From NCBI GenBank assembly GCA_040902885.1, contig JBBDWK010000100.1, positions 9,054 to 73,053 on the forward strand: a stretch of DNA of 64,000 nucleotides, given 5' to 3'. Of the stretch, positions 41,811 through 51,240 are shown one piece after another; positions within the stretch are counted from its first letter, which is position 1; the number at the start of each line of letters is the position of its first letter. The DNA is from JBBDWK01 sp040902885. Lineage in GTDB: Bacteria > Acidobacteriota > Terriglobia > Bryobacterales > Bryobacteraceae. The notes beneath the pieces were generated by a model. The model saw only the letters and a list, made by a program, of their open reading frames with translations. It was not told where the DNA came from and ran no database searches. A program made the translations under genes and the position numbers.

Positions 41811-42956
41811 ATGAGCGACACGATTGCCGTCGGCATGATCGGGTACAAGTTCATGGGCAAGGCCCATAGCAACGCGTACCGCCAGATCAACCAATTCTTC
41901 GATCTTCCAGCCAGGCCCCGGCTGAAGACCATCTGCGGCCGGGACAAACCCAAAGTCGATAAGATGGCCCAGCGTTGGGGCTGGGAGCAGGCTACGGATG
42001 ACTGGCGGAGAATCATCGACGACCCGGAAATCCGCATCGTTGACATTTGTTCGCCGAACAATACCCATCACGATATCGCCATCGCGGCCTTTGAGGCCGG
42101 CAAGATTGTGGCTTGCGAAAAGCCGCTGGCCATGAACGGAGCCGAGGCCGCGCGCATGGCCGCGGCGGCGCGGAAGAGCGGCCAGATCAACACCGTCTGG
42201 TTCAATTACCGCCGCGTGCCGGCCATCGCCTTCGCCCGGCAGCTCATCGACGAAGGGCGCATCGGCCGCGTCTACCACTTCCGCGCGCTCTACCTTCAGG
42301 ACTGGACCATGGACCCGTCCGTGCCCCTGCTGTGGCGCATGGACAAGGACGTGGCGGGCTCGGGCGTCACCGGCGATCTGCACTCCCACATCGTGGATAT
42401 CTCCAATTTCCTGGCCGGCGACATCGTCTCCGTGGCGGGAGCGAGCCAGATTTTCGTCGACGAGCGCGAGACGCTCGACGGCGCTCGTGCGAAGGTGGAG
42501 ATCGAGGACGCCTCGGTCTTCGTCTGCCGCTATGCTAACGGCGCGCTGGGCCACTTCGAGGCCACCCGCTTCGCCAACGGGCGCAAGAACGGCAACACGT
42601 TCGAGATCAACGGCGAGCACGGCAGCCTGTACTTCAACCTGGAAGACATGTCGCGGCTGTGGTACTTCGATTCGCGCGAACCCAAGCACGTGCAGGGCTG
42701 GCGGCAAATTTCCGTGTGGGAGGAAGTTCATCCCTACATGAAGCAATGGTGGGTTCCCGGCTGCGCGATCGGCTACGAGCACACCTTCGGCAATCAGGCG
42801 GCCGATCTGATCGATGCCGTCGCCAAGGGCCAACCGATGAAACCGGATTTCGACGACGGCCTGAAGTGCCAGAACGTTCTGGACGCGGTGATGGAAGCCT
42901 GCGCAAGCGATCGCTGGGTGAACGTGAAACAATCGGGAAAAGGTGAAGCGGCATGA
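41811..42956 (+). CDS. Gfo/Idh/MocA-family oxidoreductase
   Basis: A 381-residue NAD(P)-dependent sugar or inositol dehydrogenase. The Rossmann start IGYKFMGKAHSNAY, the DICSPNNTH strand and the signature EKPL near residue 104 place it in the family. The C-terminal half is the alpha/beta substrate domain (GDLHSHIVD supplies the likely catalytic His). The usual GxGxxG reads GYKFMG, a common variant. Its end overlaps the next ATG (ATGA), so it is coupled with the isomerase. Substrate unknown. Confidence 0.9.
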   Translation: MSDTIAVGMIGYKFMGKAHSNAYRQINQFFDLPARPRLKTICGRDKPKVDKMAQRWGWEQATDDWRRIIDDPEIRIVDICSPNNTHHDIAIAAFEAGKIVACEKPLAMNGAEAARMAAAARKSGQINTVWFNYRRVPAIAFARQLIDEGRIGRVYHFRALYLQDWTMDPSVPLLWRMDKDVAGSGVTGDLHSHIVDISNFLAGDIVSVAGASQIFVDERETLDGARAKVEIEDASVFVCRYANGALGHFEATRFANGRKNGNTFEINGEHGSLYFNLEDMSRLWYFDSREPKHVQGWRQISVWEEVHPYMKQWWVPGCAIGYEHTFGNQAADLIDAVAKGQPMKPDFDDGLKCQNVLDAVMEACASDRWVNVKQSGKGEAA

Positions 42957-43855
42957 AAATTTCTTTGGGCAGTTGGGCGTTCTCTTTCGGTCCCTACGCG
43001 GACAATCCGATTCCTTTCGATGCCACCGTGAAGCGCCTCTCGCAGGCCGGCTACGATGGAATTGAAATCTGCGGGTTTCCCCCGCACGTCACGCTGGACA
43101 ACTATTCCACCGCGGAGTCGCGGCGGGAGCTGGTGCGATTCCTGAACGATCACAAGCTGGCCGTTTCCGGGTACGCGGCGGATTTTACGACAGTCAATCC
43201 GGTCTCCGCGGAAAATAAACAGAAATATCTCGATTTGTTTCAAAGGAATGTCGATCTGTGCGCGGACATAGGCAGCCCCGCGATCCGGGTGGATTCTATC
43301 GCCGCTCCGGGATCGATCGCCGACCGGGACTATCAGGCCTCCTTCGACCGCCTCGCCGAAGTGTGGCACGCCGCCGCCGGAATCGCTCAAAAGGCGAGTA
43401 TCCGGATGGTGTGGGAATTCGAGCCCGGCTTCGCATTCAACAAGCCTTCCGAGATTCTGACCCTGCACAACACTGTCGACCACCCCAACTTCCGGCTGAT
43501 GTTCGATACCTCCCACGCCTACATGTGCGCGGTGGTGGGTGCGCGGCAGCACGGGGCGAGAGAGACGCTGCCGGGCGGCGTCGCCGAACTGCTGCGGAAG
43601 CTCGAGGGGCGCATTGGAGCGATCCATCTGATCGATTCCGACGGAACTCTGCATGGAGATGAAACCAGCACCCATCGCCCGTTCGGGGAGGGCTATATCG
43701 ACTTCCGGGCGCTGGCTCCGCAACTGCTCGCCGTTCGCAACATCGACTGGTGGTGCATCGACATGTGCTTCTGGGCGGGATCGTGGGAATTGGTGGAATC
43801 GAGCCGCGTTTTCGTCGCCGATCTGCTGGGCGCGAAAGCCGCCCTTGCAAAGTAA
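42953..43855 (+). CDS. Sugar phosphate isomerase/epimerase family protein
   Basis: A 300-residue xylose-isomerase-like TIM barrel. Metal-ligand motifs are visible: WEFEPGF, MFDTSHAY, and IGAIHLIDSDG with downstream His and Glu candidates. Paired Gfo/Idh/MocA oxidoreductase and TIM-barrel isomerase genes are a recurring cassette for oxidation and epimerisation of unusual sugars or inositols. No export signal, so it acts in the cytoplasm. Confidence 0.88.
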   Translation: MKISLGSWAFSFGPYADNPIPFDATVKRLSQAGYDGIEICGFPPHVTLDNYSTAESRRELVRFLNDHKLAVSGYAADFTTVNPVSAENKQKYLDLFQRNVDLCADIGSPAIRVDSIAAPGSIADRDYQASFDRLAEVWHAAAGIAQKASIRMVWEFEPGFAFNKPSEILTLHNTVDHPNFRLMFDTSHAYMCAVVGARQHGARETLPGGVAELLRKLEGRIGAIHLIDSDGTLHGDETSTHRPFGEGYIDFRALAPQLLAVRNIDWWCIDMCFWAGSWELVESSRVFVADLLGAKAALAK

Positions 43856-43920
43856 GACAGGCCCTGGTCCATGAGGGCGCCGCGGCAGCCCCAGCGGCGG
43901 GAACATGCTGATTAGAAACC

Positions 43921-43929
43921 TGCTATAAT
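43921..43929 (+). promoter_or_regulatory. Strong extended -10 of the RRM-protein gene
   Basis: TGCTATAAT is a perfect extended -10. The start near 43936 leaves a leader of about 79 bases, long enough to carry a thermosensor-like structure of the type seen on cold-shock genes. Confidence 0.65.
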
Positions 43930-44014
43930 CGAGATATATCTTAATCGTTCCGCAATCCCGGCAAGGTTCCATTCTTCCTCGTAGAGCCCCGCCATCAAAG
44001 ACTTAGGAGATCGC

Positions 44015-44308
44015 ATGAAGAACATTTTCGTAGGCAATCTGGATTTCGGAGCGACTGAAGAATCAATCCGGTCACTCTTTCAAACGTATGGCACTGTGGA
44101 GCGCGTCAGCATGGTCACGGATCGCGATACAGGCCGCTCGCGAGGTTTCGCATTCGTCGAAATGACCGACGCCGCCGAAGCGGACCGGGCTATTAACGCC
44201 TTGAACGGCACAAACCTGGGTGGCCGCGCCATCAATGTCAACGAGGCCCGGCCGAAAACGGACAGGGGCGGTAGCGCGCCCCGCCAGCGTCGCGAGCCAC
44301 GCTGGTAG
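44015..44308 (+). CDS. RRM-type RNA-binding protein
   Basis: A 97-residue single RNA-recognition-motif protein: RNP2 is IFVGNL (residues 4-9) and RNP1 is RGFAFVEM (43-50), followed by a short Gly/Arg-rich tail (GGSAPRQRREPRW). Such proteins in cyanobacteria and other bacteria are often cold-induced. AGGAGA precedes the ATG. Two small genes follow on the same strand after a hairpin and could be co-expressed. Confidence 0.93.
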   Translation: MKNIFVGNLDFGATEESIRSLFQTYGTVERVSMVTDRDTGRSRGFAFVEMTDAAEADRAINALNGTNLGGRAINVNEARPKTDRGGSAPRQRREPRW

Positions 44309-44327
44309 ACCAGCTCGAATTTTGAGA

Positions 44328-44352
44328 AGGCCGGTTCCGGCAGGTCCGGCCT
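44328..44352 (+). promoter_or_regulatory. mRNA hairpin after the RRM gene
   Basis: A perfect 7-bp stem AGGCCGG/CCGGCCT with an 11-base loop, not followed by a T tract. It may stabilise or partly end the RRM transcript before the next gene. Confidence 0.4.
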
Positions 44353-44373
44353 GAAAGTAGAGGGGGGATAATT

Positions 44374-44589
44374 TTGGCTGCGCGATCTCGTACTACATTT
44401 ACAAAACGACAAAAAGAACAGGCCCGCCTGGAGAAGCAGCGCGATAAGGCGGCCAAGCGGATGCAGCGCAAACTCGAGAAGGCGAATCCCACGATGGGCG
44501 GCGATCAAAGCGATGACGCCCTCGATGGAGAGATTCTCGCCGATTCCACTCAGCCCGAGACCGGCCTCGATACGAACACCGACCAGTGA
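44374..44589 (+). CDS. Small charged protein with TTG start, unknown function
   Basis: A 71-residue protein with a TTG start spaced seven bases after AGGGGGG. The first half is strongly basic and helical (FTKRQKEQARLEKQRDKAAKRMQRKLEKA), the second half acidic (SDDALDGEILADSTQPETGLD). The split charge and position next to an RNA-binding protein suggest RNA or ribosome contact, but the family is unknown to me. Its stop overlaps the region where the next frame opens. Confidence 0.7.
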   Translation: MAARSRTTFTKRQKEQARLEKQRDKAAKRMQRKLEKANPTMGGDQSDDALDGEILADSTQPETGLDTNTDQ

Positions 44590-44624
44590 GAGCCAACGCT
44601 CTCCAGGAGATCAAAGGAAAGCCG

Positions 44625-44963
44625 ATGGAACTGCGATACATGGGTTTCGAGCAAGCGCAAAACATCCGGCGATACAAGTTCGACGGTATCGCCCACGGCC
44701 GGGCCACCGAACACTTCGTTGTAACGGCCAACCTGGTGCTTTTTCAAAGGCATCAGGTTGGCATCCAGGAGGGACCGTCCCTCTGTTTGCATAGACTGTC
44801 CGCGGACCTGGAAGAGCTGGGGCATTCGCGCCACGAACTCACCGAGCACGATTTGCTCGCTTACGTGACTGCCCGAACCAACGCCCGGGCTCGAAAGACA
44901 GGCCCGCGAAATTTGAGACGTTCTCAGAAAACCGCGGCGACGGCGACGGCGCCGGAACAGTAA
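44625..44963 (+). CDS. Conserved-looking small protein, unknown function
   Basis: A 112-residue cytoplasmic protein. The ATG at 44625 follows AAAGGAAA at a good distance, better than a GTG thirteen codons upstream. The core MELRYMGFEQAQNIRRYKF and HFVVTANLVLFQRHQVGIQEGPSLC looks structured; the tail is basic and Ala/Thr-rich (ARARKTGPRNLRRSQK). It is third in a row after the RRM protein and the TTG-start protein. I do not recognise the family. Confidence 0.65.
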   Translation: MELRYMGFEQAQNIRRYKFDGIAHGRATEHFVVTANLVLFQRHQVGIQEGPSLCLHRLSADLEELGHSRHELTEHDLLAYVTARTNARARKTGPRNLRRSQKTAATATAPEQ

Positions 44964-44997
44964 GGCGTCAGTCTACGCCGGAGCTGAGCCGGCTCGC

Positions 44998-45759
44998 ATG
45001 GTGAGACAGTGGGTACGGAAGTCCCTCGGCTGGGCGGGATATGTGGTGTTCAACACACGCTCGCGCGAGTGCTACGCCCGCGACAGTCTTTTCACTTCGA
45101 ACAACGACAGCTTTCGCGAAGATCCGATCTTCAAAGCGGCGTATGCCCGCGGAGTGAAGGCCAGCGGTGGCGTCGATCCGCAAATCGAGTGGCGCGTCCA
45201 TGTGGCGCTCTGGGTCGCCCGAGCAGCCATTCGCGTGCCAGGCGATTTCGTGGAATGCGGCGTGAACGCCGGGTTCATCAGTTCCGCGATAATGCACGGT
45301 CTAGGCTGGAGGAACGTTGAGAAGCGCTTTTACCTAATTGACACTTTCAACGGTCCGGTCCTCGCGCAATACTCCAAGGAAGAGGTCAACCGAGGCCGCC
45401 GTCGGATCGCCGAAAAAGCAATGGCTCAAGGAGCGTACGTAACAAGCCTCGAACGTGCGCGGGCCAATTACTCCGAATGGCCCAACGTTGAAGTCGTGCA
45501 GGGCGTGGCGCCGGAAGTATTGCCGGCGCTCGGCATCGAAAATGTCGCCTTTCTCCACATCGACATGAACTGTGCGTACCCCGAACGGGCCGCCTTAGAA
45601 TACTTTTGGGATCTCCTGTCGCCGCATGCAATGGTGCTGTTGGATGATTATGCGTACTTCGGCAACAATAGCCTCGCACGCGCCATCGATTCCGCCGCCG
45701 CATCTCTCGGCACTCAAGTCCTGTCATTGCCTACGGGACAGGGCCTGATCGTCAAGTAG
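44998..45759 (+). CDS. TylF/MycF-like SAM-dependent O-methyltransferase
   Basis: A 253-residue class I methyltransferase. The SAM-binding start FVECGVNAGFIS, the acidic residue after strand 2 (YLIDTFNGP) and the metal-type HIDMNCAYPE and LLDDYAYFG segments match the TylF/macrocin family, which methylates sugars in a Mg-dependent way. It has no neighbouring glycosyltransferases, so the target could be a cell-surface sugar made elsewhere. Confidence 0.82.
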   Translation: MVRQWVRKSLGWAGYVVFNTRSRECYARDSLFTSNNDSFREDPIFKAAYARGVKASGGVDPQIEWRVHVALWVARAAIRVPGDFVECGVNAGFISSAIMHGLGWRNVEKRFYLIDTFNGPVLAQYSKEEVNRGRRRIAEKAMAQGAYVTSLERARANYSEWPNVEVVQGVAPEVLPALGIENVAFLHIDMNCAYPERAALEYFWDLLSPHAMVLLDDYAYFGNNSLARAIDSAAASLGTQVLSLPTGQGLIVK

Positions 45760-45778
45760 GTCCGGTGCTACCCTCCGT

Positions 45779-47521
45779 TCACCACGGCAGCGAAAGTTTA
45801 GGCTGGTGGGCATAGCGCTTCATCGTAAGGGTCAGTGTCTCGCCGGCGCCCGGAGCCAGCTCGATGGCGAACTGAGGCGCGTTCACGGGGATTGTTTTGC
45901 CGCCGAAGGCGACCGAGTCGCACTGGTGCTCGCCGTAAGCGCCCATGGTCACGATCAACTCGCGAGCGTGTACGGGATTGGTATTCACCAGCGTCACCAC
46001 CAGATCGTCCGGGCGGATCTTCTCCACCAGCGCGGCTACGTCGTCAGGCAATCCGGCGCGGCGCTTTACGGGATCGAAGTAACGCAGGCGGCTGTGCAGG
46101 ATATTGCCGGAGCTTCCAGGGTCATTGGCGCCGACGGTGAGGTGCGCCAGCACGCCCGCGGAGACCGGGTTGTATCTTTGGGAATGATCGGAGGCGCGCG
46201 TGTCCGCAGTACTCGGGTCTTGGCGCAGGCCTTGAACCCGGCTTCGGACGCGGCCGAGCTCCGCGCGCAGCGCCGTTTCGGGATAGCTGGGATTTTTCCC
46301 CAGCAGGTAGGAGATCCAGGGGTCCGAGGAGAGGTGTTCCAGATCCGATGGCTGCATTGACCAGAGGTACAGGTCGCGTTGCACGTCGGAGTGCTGGTTC
46401 CGGGTATAGCCGTACCAGCCGTCGTCGCCGTGCTTGTTCGGCAGGAGAATTTGTCCTTTTTCGACCTTCCGGGCAGCATAGAGATTGGCAATCTGCCGCC
46501 GCAGAGGCTCGGCGAAGCCCAGATCGCCGGTCAGCATCAGCGCCTCCCCGAAGGCCATCCGAGGGCCGCGCATGTAGTAGTTGCGCCCGGCCTCCTGAGG
46601 CCAGAAATTCCAGCCGAAGGTGCCGCCATACCATTTGCCGTTCCATTCGCCGCCGATCTTGCCCTCAAGGCTGATGTTGGTGGGAATGTTGCCGCCATTG
46701 GCCAGGACCCGGTCGCGCCACGCGCCCACGTACTCGAGCAGCCAGTCGCGGTACTTCCGCTCGCCGGTCAGCATATAAGCGTCCATGGCCAAAGTAGCGG
46801 CGGCTAGGTTCAGGGGGTGATCGCCGCGAATGTTCCCGGCAGTCCGGTAGCGCTCCAGCCGCCCCGGATCTCCGGCCACAGGCTCGCCGCCCCAATCCTG
46901 CTCGGTGGCGTTGGTGAGTTTTGGCCCCCGGCTGCCGTTGTGGAGGCTGCGGATGATCTTGTGTTTCGCGTCGTAATTCTGCGCTCCAGGATCTTCGTTC
47001 ATATAAAATCCCGCGAAGCGGCGCACGCGCCGCACGTAGAGCGGATCGTCCGGGCGAGCCAGGCCGTACGAGTGAAAAGCGGCCAGCCCTTCGCCGGTGT
47101 GCTCCCAGTCGAAGGCGGTGACGAACTCTTTGTAGTACATCCCCTCGCGCGCCATCTCGACTCCCGGTACGCGCGCCTTGGTGTACTGAACCAGGTGGCC
47201 TTCCCAGGCCTTGTTATATATATCGAGGAGAGCTTCCGGGCCGCCGAGCGCATAGACCAGCGTCCAGTTGTGAAGGTTCTCCATGGCGTCGTCGGGTCCG
47301 TCGTTGCCGCCCCATCGCTCGATGCAGCGGAGGAAGCCGCGGTCGTCCAGGTACTTCGCGGCAAACTCCCGGGCCGCCTCGCCGTAGGCGGAAAGAAGCG
47401 CCCGTTCGGCCAGCGCCCAGTCCGGCGGCGGCATCGGCCGGTCGATGCGGATGACGACTTCGGCCGCGCAGACACCAGCCAGCAGCAGCCCGCTTATGGC
47501 GAGACGCGAAATTTCAGACAT
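45779..47521 (-). CDS. Exported putative alpha-barrel glycan-active protein
   Basis: A 580-residue exported protein with a signal peptide (LAISGLLLAGVCAAE). The body is rich in helices with aromatic and charged motifs (MENLHNWTLVYALGG, GDHPLNLAAATLAMDAYMLTG, WYGGTFGWNFWPQ), the look of an alpha/alpha toroid used by many glycoside hydrolases and polysaccharide lyases. The C-terminal 80 residues are a beta domain. I cannot assign a CAZy family. It is divergent from the receptor at 47756, which suggests shared control. Confidence 0.7.
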   Translation of the reverse strand: MSEISRLAISGLLLAGVCAAEVVIRIDRPMPPPDWALAERALLSAYGEAAREFAAKYLDDRGFLRCIERWGGNDGPDDAMENLHNWTLVYALGGPEALLDIYNKAWEGHLVQYTKARVPGVEMAREGMYYKEFVTAFDWEHTGEGLAAFHSYGLARPDDPLYVRRVRRFAGFYMNEDPGAQNYDAKHKIIRSLHNGSRGPKLTNATEQDWGGEPVAGDPGRLERYRTAGNIRGDHPLNLAAATLAMDAYMLTGERKYRDWLLEYVGAWRDRVLANGGNIPTNISLEGKIGGEWNGKWYGGTFGWNFWPQEAGRNYYMRGPRMAFGEALMLTGDLGFAEPLRRQIANLYAARKVEKGQILLPNKHGDDGWYGYTRNQHSDVQRDLYLWSMQPSDLEHLSSDPWISYLLGKNPSYPETALRAELGRVRSRVQGLRQDPSTADTRASDHSQRYNPVSAGVLAHLTVGANDPGSSGNILHSRLRYFDPVKRRAGLPDDVAALVEKIRPDDLVVTLVNTNPVHARELIVTMGAYGEHQCDSVAFGGKTIPVNAPQFAIELAPGAGETLTLTMKRYAHQPKLSLPW

Positions 47522-47583
47522 GTAGGGATTTTACCGAGCTTTCGCCGCCAAGGCGACTCAAGGTAGTGTCCGCGTTGCAGGAG

Positions 47584-47611
47584 ACGACAAAAAGAAAACG
47601 ACAAAAAGAAA
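47584..47611. repeat. Tandem 14-bp A-rich repeat
   Basis: ACGACAAAAAGAAA is repeated twice without a gap, ending four bases before a TTGACA box. It may act as an UP-like element or regulator site. Confidence 0.75.
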
Positions 47612-47615
47612 AGGG

Positions 47616-47644
47616 TTGACAAACGGAAGGGACCCACTTAAGTT
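47616..47644 (+). promoter_or_regulatory. Promoter of the receptor at 47756
   Basis: A perfect TTGACA is followed after 17 bases by TAAGTT. The leader is about 105 bases and ends in GAAGGGGG before the start codon. Confidence 0.5.
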
Positions 47645-47755
47645 TATAAGCACGCCAAGGGCTAGGTAACGACGGTCTCGCAGCTTCAGTGGACCCAAAC
47701 GGCTGCCCAGGGGATACACACGGTGACCTTTAGCAATTTTGAAGGGGGTGTTTTG

Positions 47756-50700
47756 ATGAAACGTTTTCCGCTCGCTTGTATGATGGCGTCGCTTTACGCC
47801 GGCCTGTGCTTCGCGCAATCTGCTCAGTCGATTCAGGGTCTCGTGGAAGACTCCTCCGGCGCTGTCGTCGCCAGAGCCAAAGTCACTATAACCAACATGG
47901 GAACCGGAATTTCGCGCACGGTCGAGTCGAATTCCGCCGGCCTTTACAGTTTTGCTCTTGTTCAAGTCGGTAACTACGAAGTCAAGGTCGAACTCCAAGG
48001 GTTCAAGACGGAAGCCGTCCGGGACATTCGCGTGGAGACTTCCGCGCAGGTTCGCCAGAACTTTCAGCTCGAAGTCGGCGCCATCGCGGAAACTGTCGAA
48101 GTTTCGGCCAGCTCCGTGCAGCTCAACACGGAAAACGCCACCGTCGGCGGAGTCATCGAGAACAAGCGGATTATCGACCTGCCTTTGAACGGCCGGAACA
48201 TGGTGGGGCTGGCAGTGCTCGTCCCCGGCGTCCAGTTCGGGGAGCGCACGGGCCGGGGTGACGGTCTTGGCGGCTTCCCGATCCCCGGCTCCGGCTTCTC
48301 CGTCTCCGCCAACGGCCAGCGCGAAACCTTCCAGGTGGTCTCGCTGGACGGCGTGGACGCCAAGGACCCGCGCATTAACATCACCAACTTCGTTCCCTCT
48401 ATCGAGGCAATCGAAGAGTTCAAGATCCAGACCAATGCCTTTACCGCCGAGTATGGCTTCGGGGGCGGCGCCAACGTCCAGATCACGATGAAGAGCGGGA
48501 CCAACGATCTGCACGGCACATTCTTCGAGTTCGTCCGCAACGATGTGTTCGACGCCGAGACCTACTTCCTCAACTTCGAGCGGGCGGCCGGCCTGACCCG
48601 CTTGAAGAAGGATCCTCTCCGGCGCAATCAGTTCGGCTTCGTGATGAGCGGACCGGTCTTGATTCCCAAGGTCTACAACGGCAAGAACAAGACCTTCTGG
48701 GCGTTCAACATGGAATACCGCCTGGACCGCATCACCGCCGTTCAGAACGCCAACTTCGGGCTGGATGCTTTCCGCCAGGGGAACTTCTCGGAACTGCTCA
48801 ACCCCACGCCTACTGCCGGCAGCTCGGCGTTGCGCAACCCCACCATAATCTTCGATGCCTACACGGGTATCCCGTTTCCGAACAATATCATTCCGGCCTC
48901 GCGGCTGCATCCGGGCGCGCTGAATATCCTGAATACCTACGTCCCGCGCCCCCAGTTCCGCCAACCCGATCCGTTCGACTTTAACGCCACCGCCGCCGTT
49001 CCCCAGCCGACTAACGTCCACACCTATTTCACGCGGGTCGATCACACGTTCAGCGAGAACGATCGAGTGTTTGCCCGCCTGGCGTGGGACCGTTCCAACC
49101 GGACCTCCAACAACATCAATCCGTTCTTGCCGGTGTTTGTGGACTCCAAGGTGACCAATCTGGCCACTCAGTGGATCCACTCCTTCGGCCCCTCCACAAT
49201 TAACGAGCTTCGGTTCGGCTTTAACATCTCCGACGATCTTACGTCGAATCCCCGTACGGACGACACCTCCTTCGATATGGATGCGCTTGGCATCGGGCAG
49301 ATGCGCGTGTTCTCCGACGGCAATCGGAAACTCACCCCCCGTGAACATGGCCTTCCTCGCCTCAACGGTCTGCCGTTCCCAGTAGGGGAAAACACCAACG
49401 GCAACGGTTACGACAACATGGACACTGTCCAGGTCGGCGACCACGTTTCGATGTTCCGTGGCAGGCACAACATCAAGATAGGCGGCGAAGTTTACTACAT
49501 CACCATGGAGCGCGGAGCGGCCAACGTCGAGGAAGGCGCCTACGGTTTCGGCGGCAATGAATCCGGGTACGGGCTGGCGTCGTTCCTGTTGGGTTTGCCC
49601 AGTTCCACCACGTCGGCCGAAGGTCTGCCATTAACGTTTCCCCGGAACACCCGTCTGGGCGGCTACTTCCATGACGACTGGAAGGTCAGCTCCCGGGTCA
49701 CCGTGAGCGGCGGTCTCCGCTGGGACCACATCGGCGTTCCCTACGACTCCAAAGGATTGTGGCGTACGCTGGACTTCCCCGGCACCGGGCTCGGCATTGA
49801 AGGCCGCGGCGCGGGCTTTCAAACCGCGAACGGCCTCATTCCCACCATCGCCCCGGCGAGCTTGGGCGACGCCGGCGCCATCGGCCTGTTCAAGAGCGCC
49901 AACTTCTTCATGCCCCGCCTCGGCATCGCCTTCCGTCCGACAGAGAAATGGGTGGTCCGAGCCGGCGCCGGCATGTTCGACAACATCAACCATCTCAATA
50001 CCTGGACCATCTTCAACCTGATGCCGCCCAAGTCCGGCTCTTTGTTGTTCCAATCGGTGACCGATGTCGCCCGGACCATTCCCGTGACCGGCGGCGCCGG
50101 CACGCCTGTCAATCTCCAGACGCGCATTTTCCGCCCCGGCCAGCCCATCCTCACGCTGAACGACCCGTTCCTCCAGGCGGCCGGCGTCAGCGCCGCCGCC
50201 CGTCCCGTGGCTCTCAATTACGTTCCACCGGACTACAAGCACGGCGACGTTTGGAAGTGGAGCTTCGATATCCAGCGTGAGCTGCCGTTCAACGCCTCGT
50301 TGACCGTGGGCTATGTCGGGTCGAAGGGCACACACGCGGGTAACTCCATCGGCAACTACAATCAGCCCGCGCCGTCCCCCGATACCAACATTCAGGCGCG
50401 GCGGCCCTATCAGCAGTTCTACGACCATGCCGTTCCGGAACGCGGTGTCCAGACGCTGAGCACGATTCGCTACATCGACTCCTACGGCGAGACTTTCCAC
50501 CACGGCTTGCAAGTGAAGTTCGACCGGCGTTTCACGCGCGGCCTTGCCGCCGGTCTCGCCTACACGTTCTCCAAATCGCACGGCGATGGCGAGAACGGTG
50601 GACAGGAAGGCGTCTCCTTCCCGGATCCCTTGAACCGGGTCGGCAGCCGGGGCCGCTTCCGCTTCGACCAAACGCACAACATGGTGGCCAACTTCGTCTG

Positions 50701-51229
50701 GGAACTCCCGGGCAGGAGCATTAGAGGCCCCCTCGGCTTCTTCATCGGCGGCTGGCAGACCAACGGTATCCTCTCCATCCGCACCGGTTTCCCTTTTAAT
50801 GTCAACCAAGGCGGGGATCTCAACACTGGCGGAACGGTGCGTCCGGATCAGACGGGGGATCCGTACCTGGACAATCCGACCCGCGCTCAGTGGTTCAACC
50901 CGCAGGCGTTTTCCCGGGTAACCTGCAACGTCCCCAGCCGCCAGGACCTCTGCCGGTTTGGCACCTTCGGCTACAACGTCCTCAGCGGCCCCGGCCAGCG
51001 CAACCTGGACTTCTCTCTCTTCAAGAACTTCGCGTTCAAGGAGAGGTTCAATGTCCAGTTCCGCGCCGAAGCCCTCAACTCCACCAACACGCCGTTCTTC
51101 ACCGATCCCGGCGGTATCAACTTCACGAACGTTAATCAACTTACGCCGGACGGCCCGCGCATGGGTGAGGCCCGAGGACTTCGCAATCCGATGCGGATCA
51201 TGCAATTCGGCTTGAAGCTCAGCTTCTAA
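47756..51229 (+). CDS. Oar-like TonB-dependent outer-membrane receptor
   Basis: A 1157-residue outer-membrane protein. Signal peptide (LACMMASLYAGLCFAQ), a carboxypeptidase-regulatory-like domain (about 22-100; IQGLVEDSSGAVVARA), plug-like region with LPLNGRNMVGLAVLVPG and a barrel ending in QFGLKLSF. It is more distant from the 34-41 kb pair. The ATG was chosen for the GAAGGGGG site and signal peptide; a GTG eleven codons earlier is less likely. Convergent with the amidohydrolase gene, only 11 bases apart. Confidence 0.9.
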   Translation: MKRFPLACMMASLYAGLCFAQSAQSIQGLVEDSSGAVVARAKVTITNMGTGISRTVESNSAGLYSFALVQVGNYEVKVELQGFKTEAVRDIRVETSAQVRQNFQLEVGAIAETVEVSASSVQLNTENATVGGVIENKRIIDLPLNGRNMVGLAVLVPGVQFGERTGRGDGLGGFPIPGSGFSVSANGQRETFQVVSLDGVDAKDPRINITNFVPSIEAIEEFKIQTNAFTAEYGFGGGANVQITMKSGTNDLHGTFFEFVRNDVFDAETYFLNFERAAGLTRLKKDPLRRNQFGFVMSGPVLIPKVYNGKNKTFWAFNMEYRLDRITAVQNANFGLDAFRQGNFSELLNPTPTAGSSALRNPTIIFDAYTGIPFPNNIIPASRLHPGALNILNTYVPRPQFRQPDPFDFNATAAVPQPTNVHTYFTRVDHTFSENDRVFARLAWDRSNRTSNNINPFLPVFVDSKVTNLATQWIHSFGPSTINELRFGFNISDDLTSNPRTDDTSFDMDALGIGQMRVFSDGNRKLTPREHGLPRLNGLPFPVGENTNGNGYDNMDTVQVGDHVSMFRGRHNIKIGGEVYYITMERGAANVEEGAYGFGGNESGYGLASFLLGLPSSTTSAEGLPLTFPRNTRLGGYFHDDWKVSSRVTVSGGLRWDHIGVPYDSKGLWRTLDFPGTGLGIEGRGAGFQTANGLIPTIAPASLGDAGAIGLFKSANFFMPRLGIAFRPTEKWVVRAGAGMFDNINHLNTWTIFNLMPPKSGSLLFQSVTDVARTIPVTGGAGTPVNLQTRIFRPGQPILTLNDPFLQAAGVSAAARPVALNYVPPDYKHGDVWKWSFDIQRELPFNASLTVGYVGSKGTHAGNSIGNYNQPAPSPDTNIQARRPYQQFYDHAVPERGVQTLSTIRYIDSYGETFHHGLQVKFDRRFTRGLAAGLAYTFSKSHGDGENGGQEGVSFPDPLNRVGSRGRFRFDQTHNMVANFVWELPGRSIRGPLGFFIGGWQTNGILSIRTGFPFNVNQGGDLNTGGTVRPDQTGDPYLDNPTRAQWFNPQAFSRVTCNVPSRQDLCRFGTFGYNVLSGPGQRNLDFSLFKNFAFKERFNVQFRAEALNSTNTPFFTDPGGINFTNVNQLTPDGPRMGEARGLRNPMRIMQFGLKLSF

Positions 51230-51240
51230 AATGGAGCGCC

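Noticed and set aside
47558..49468. 636-codon minus-strand frame
   Set aside because: Antisense to the receptor at 47756, no recognisable domain or start signal.
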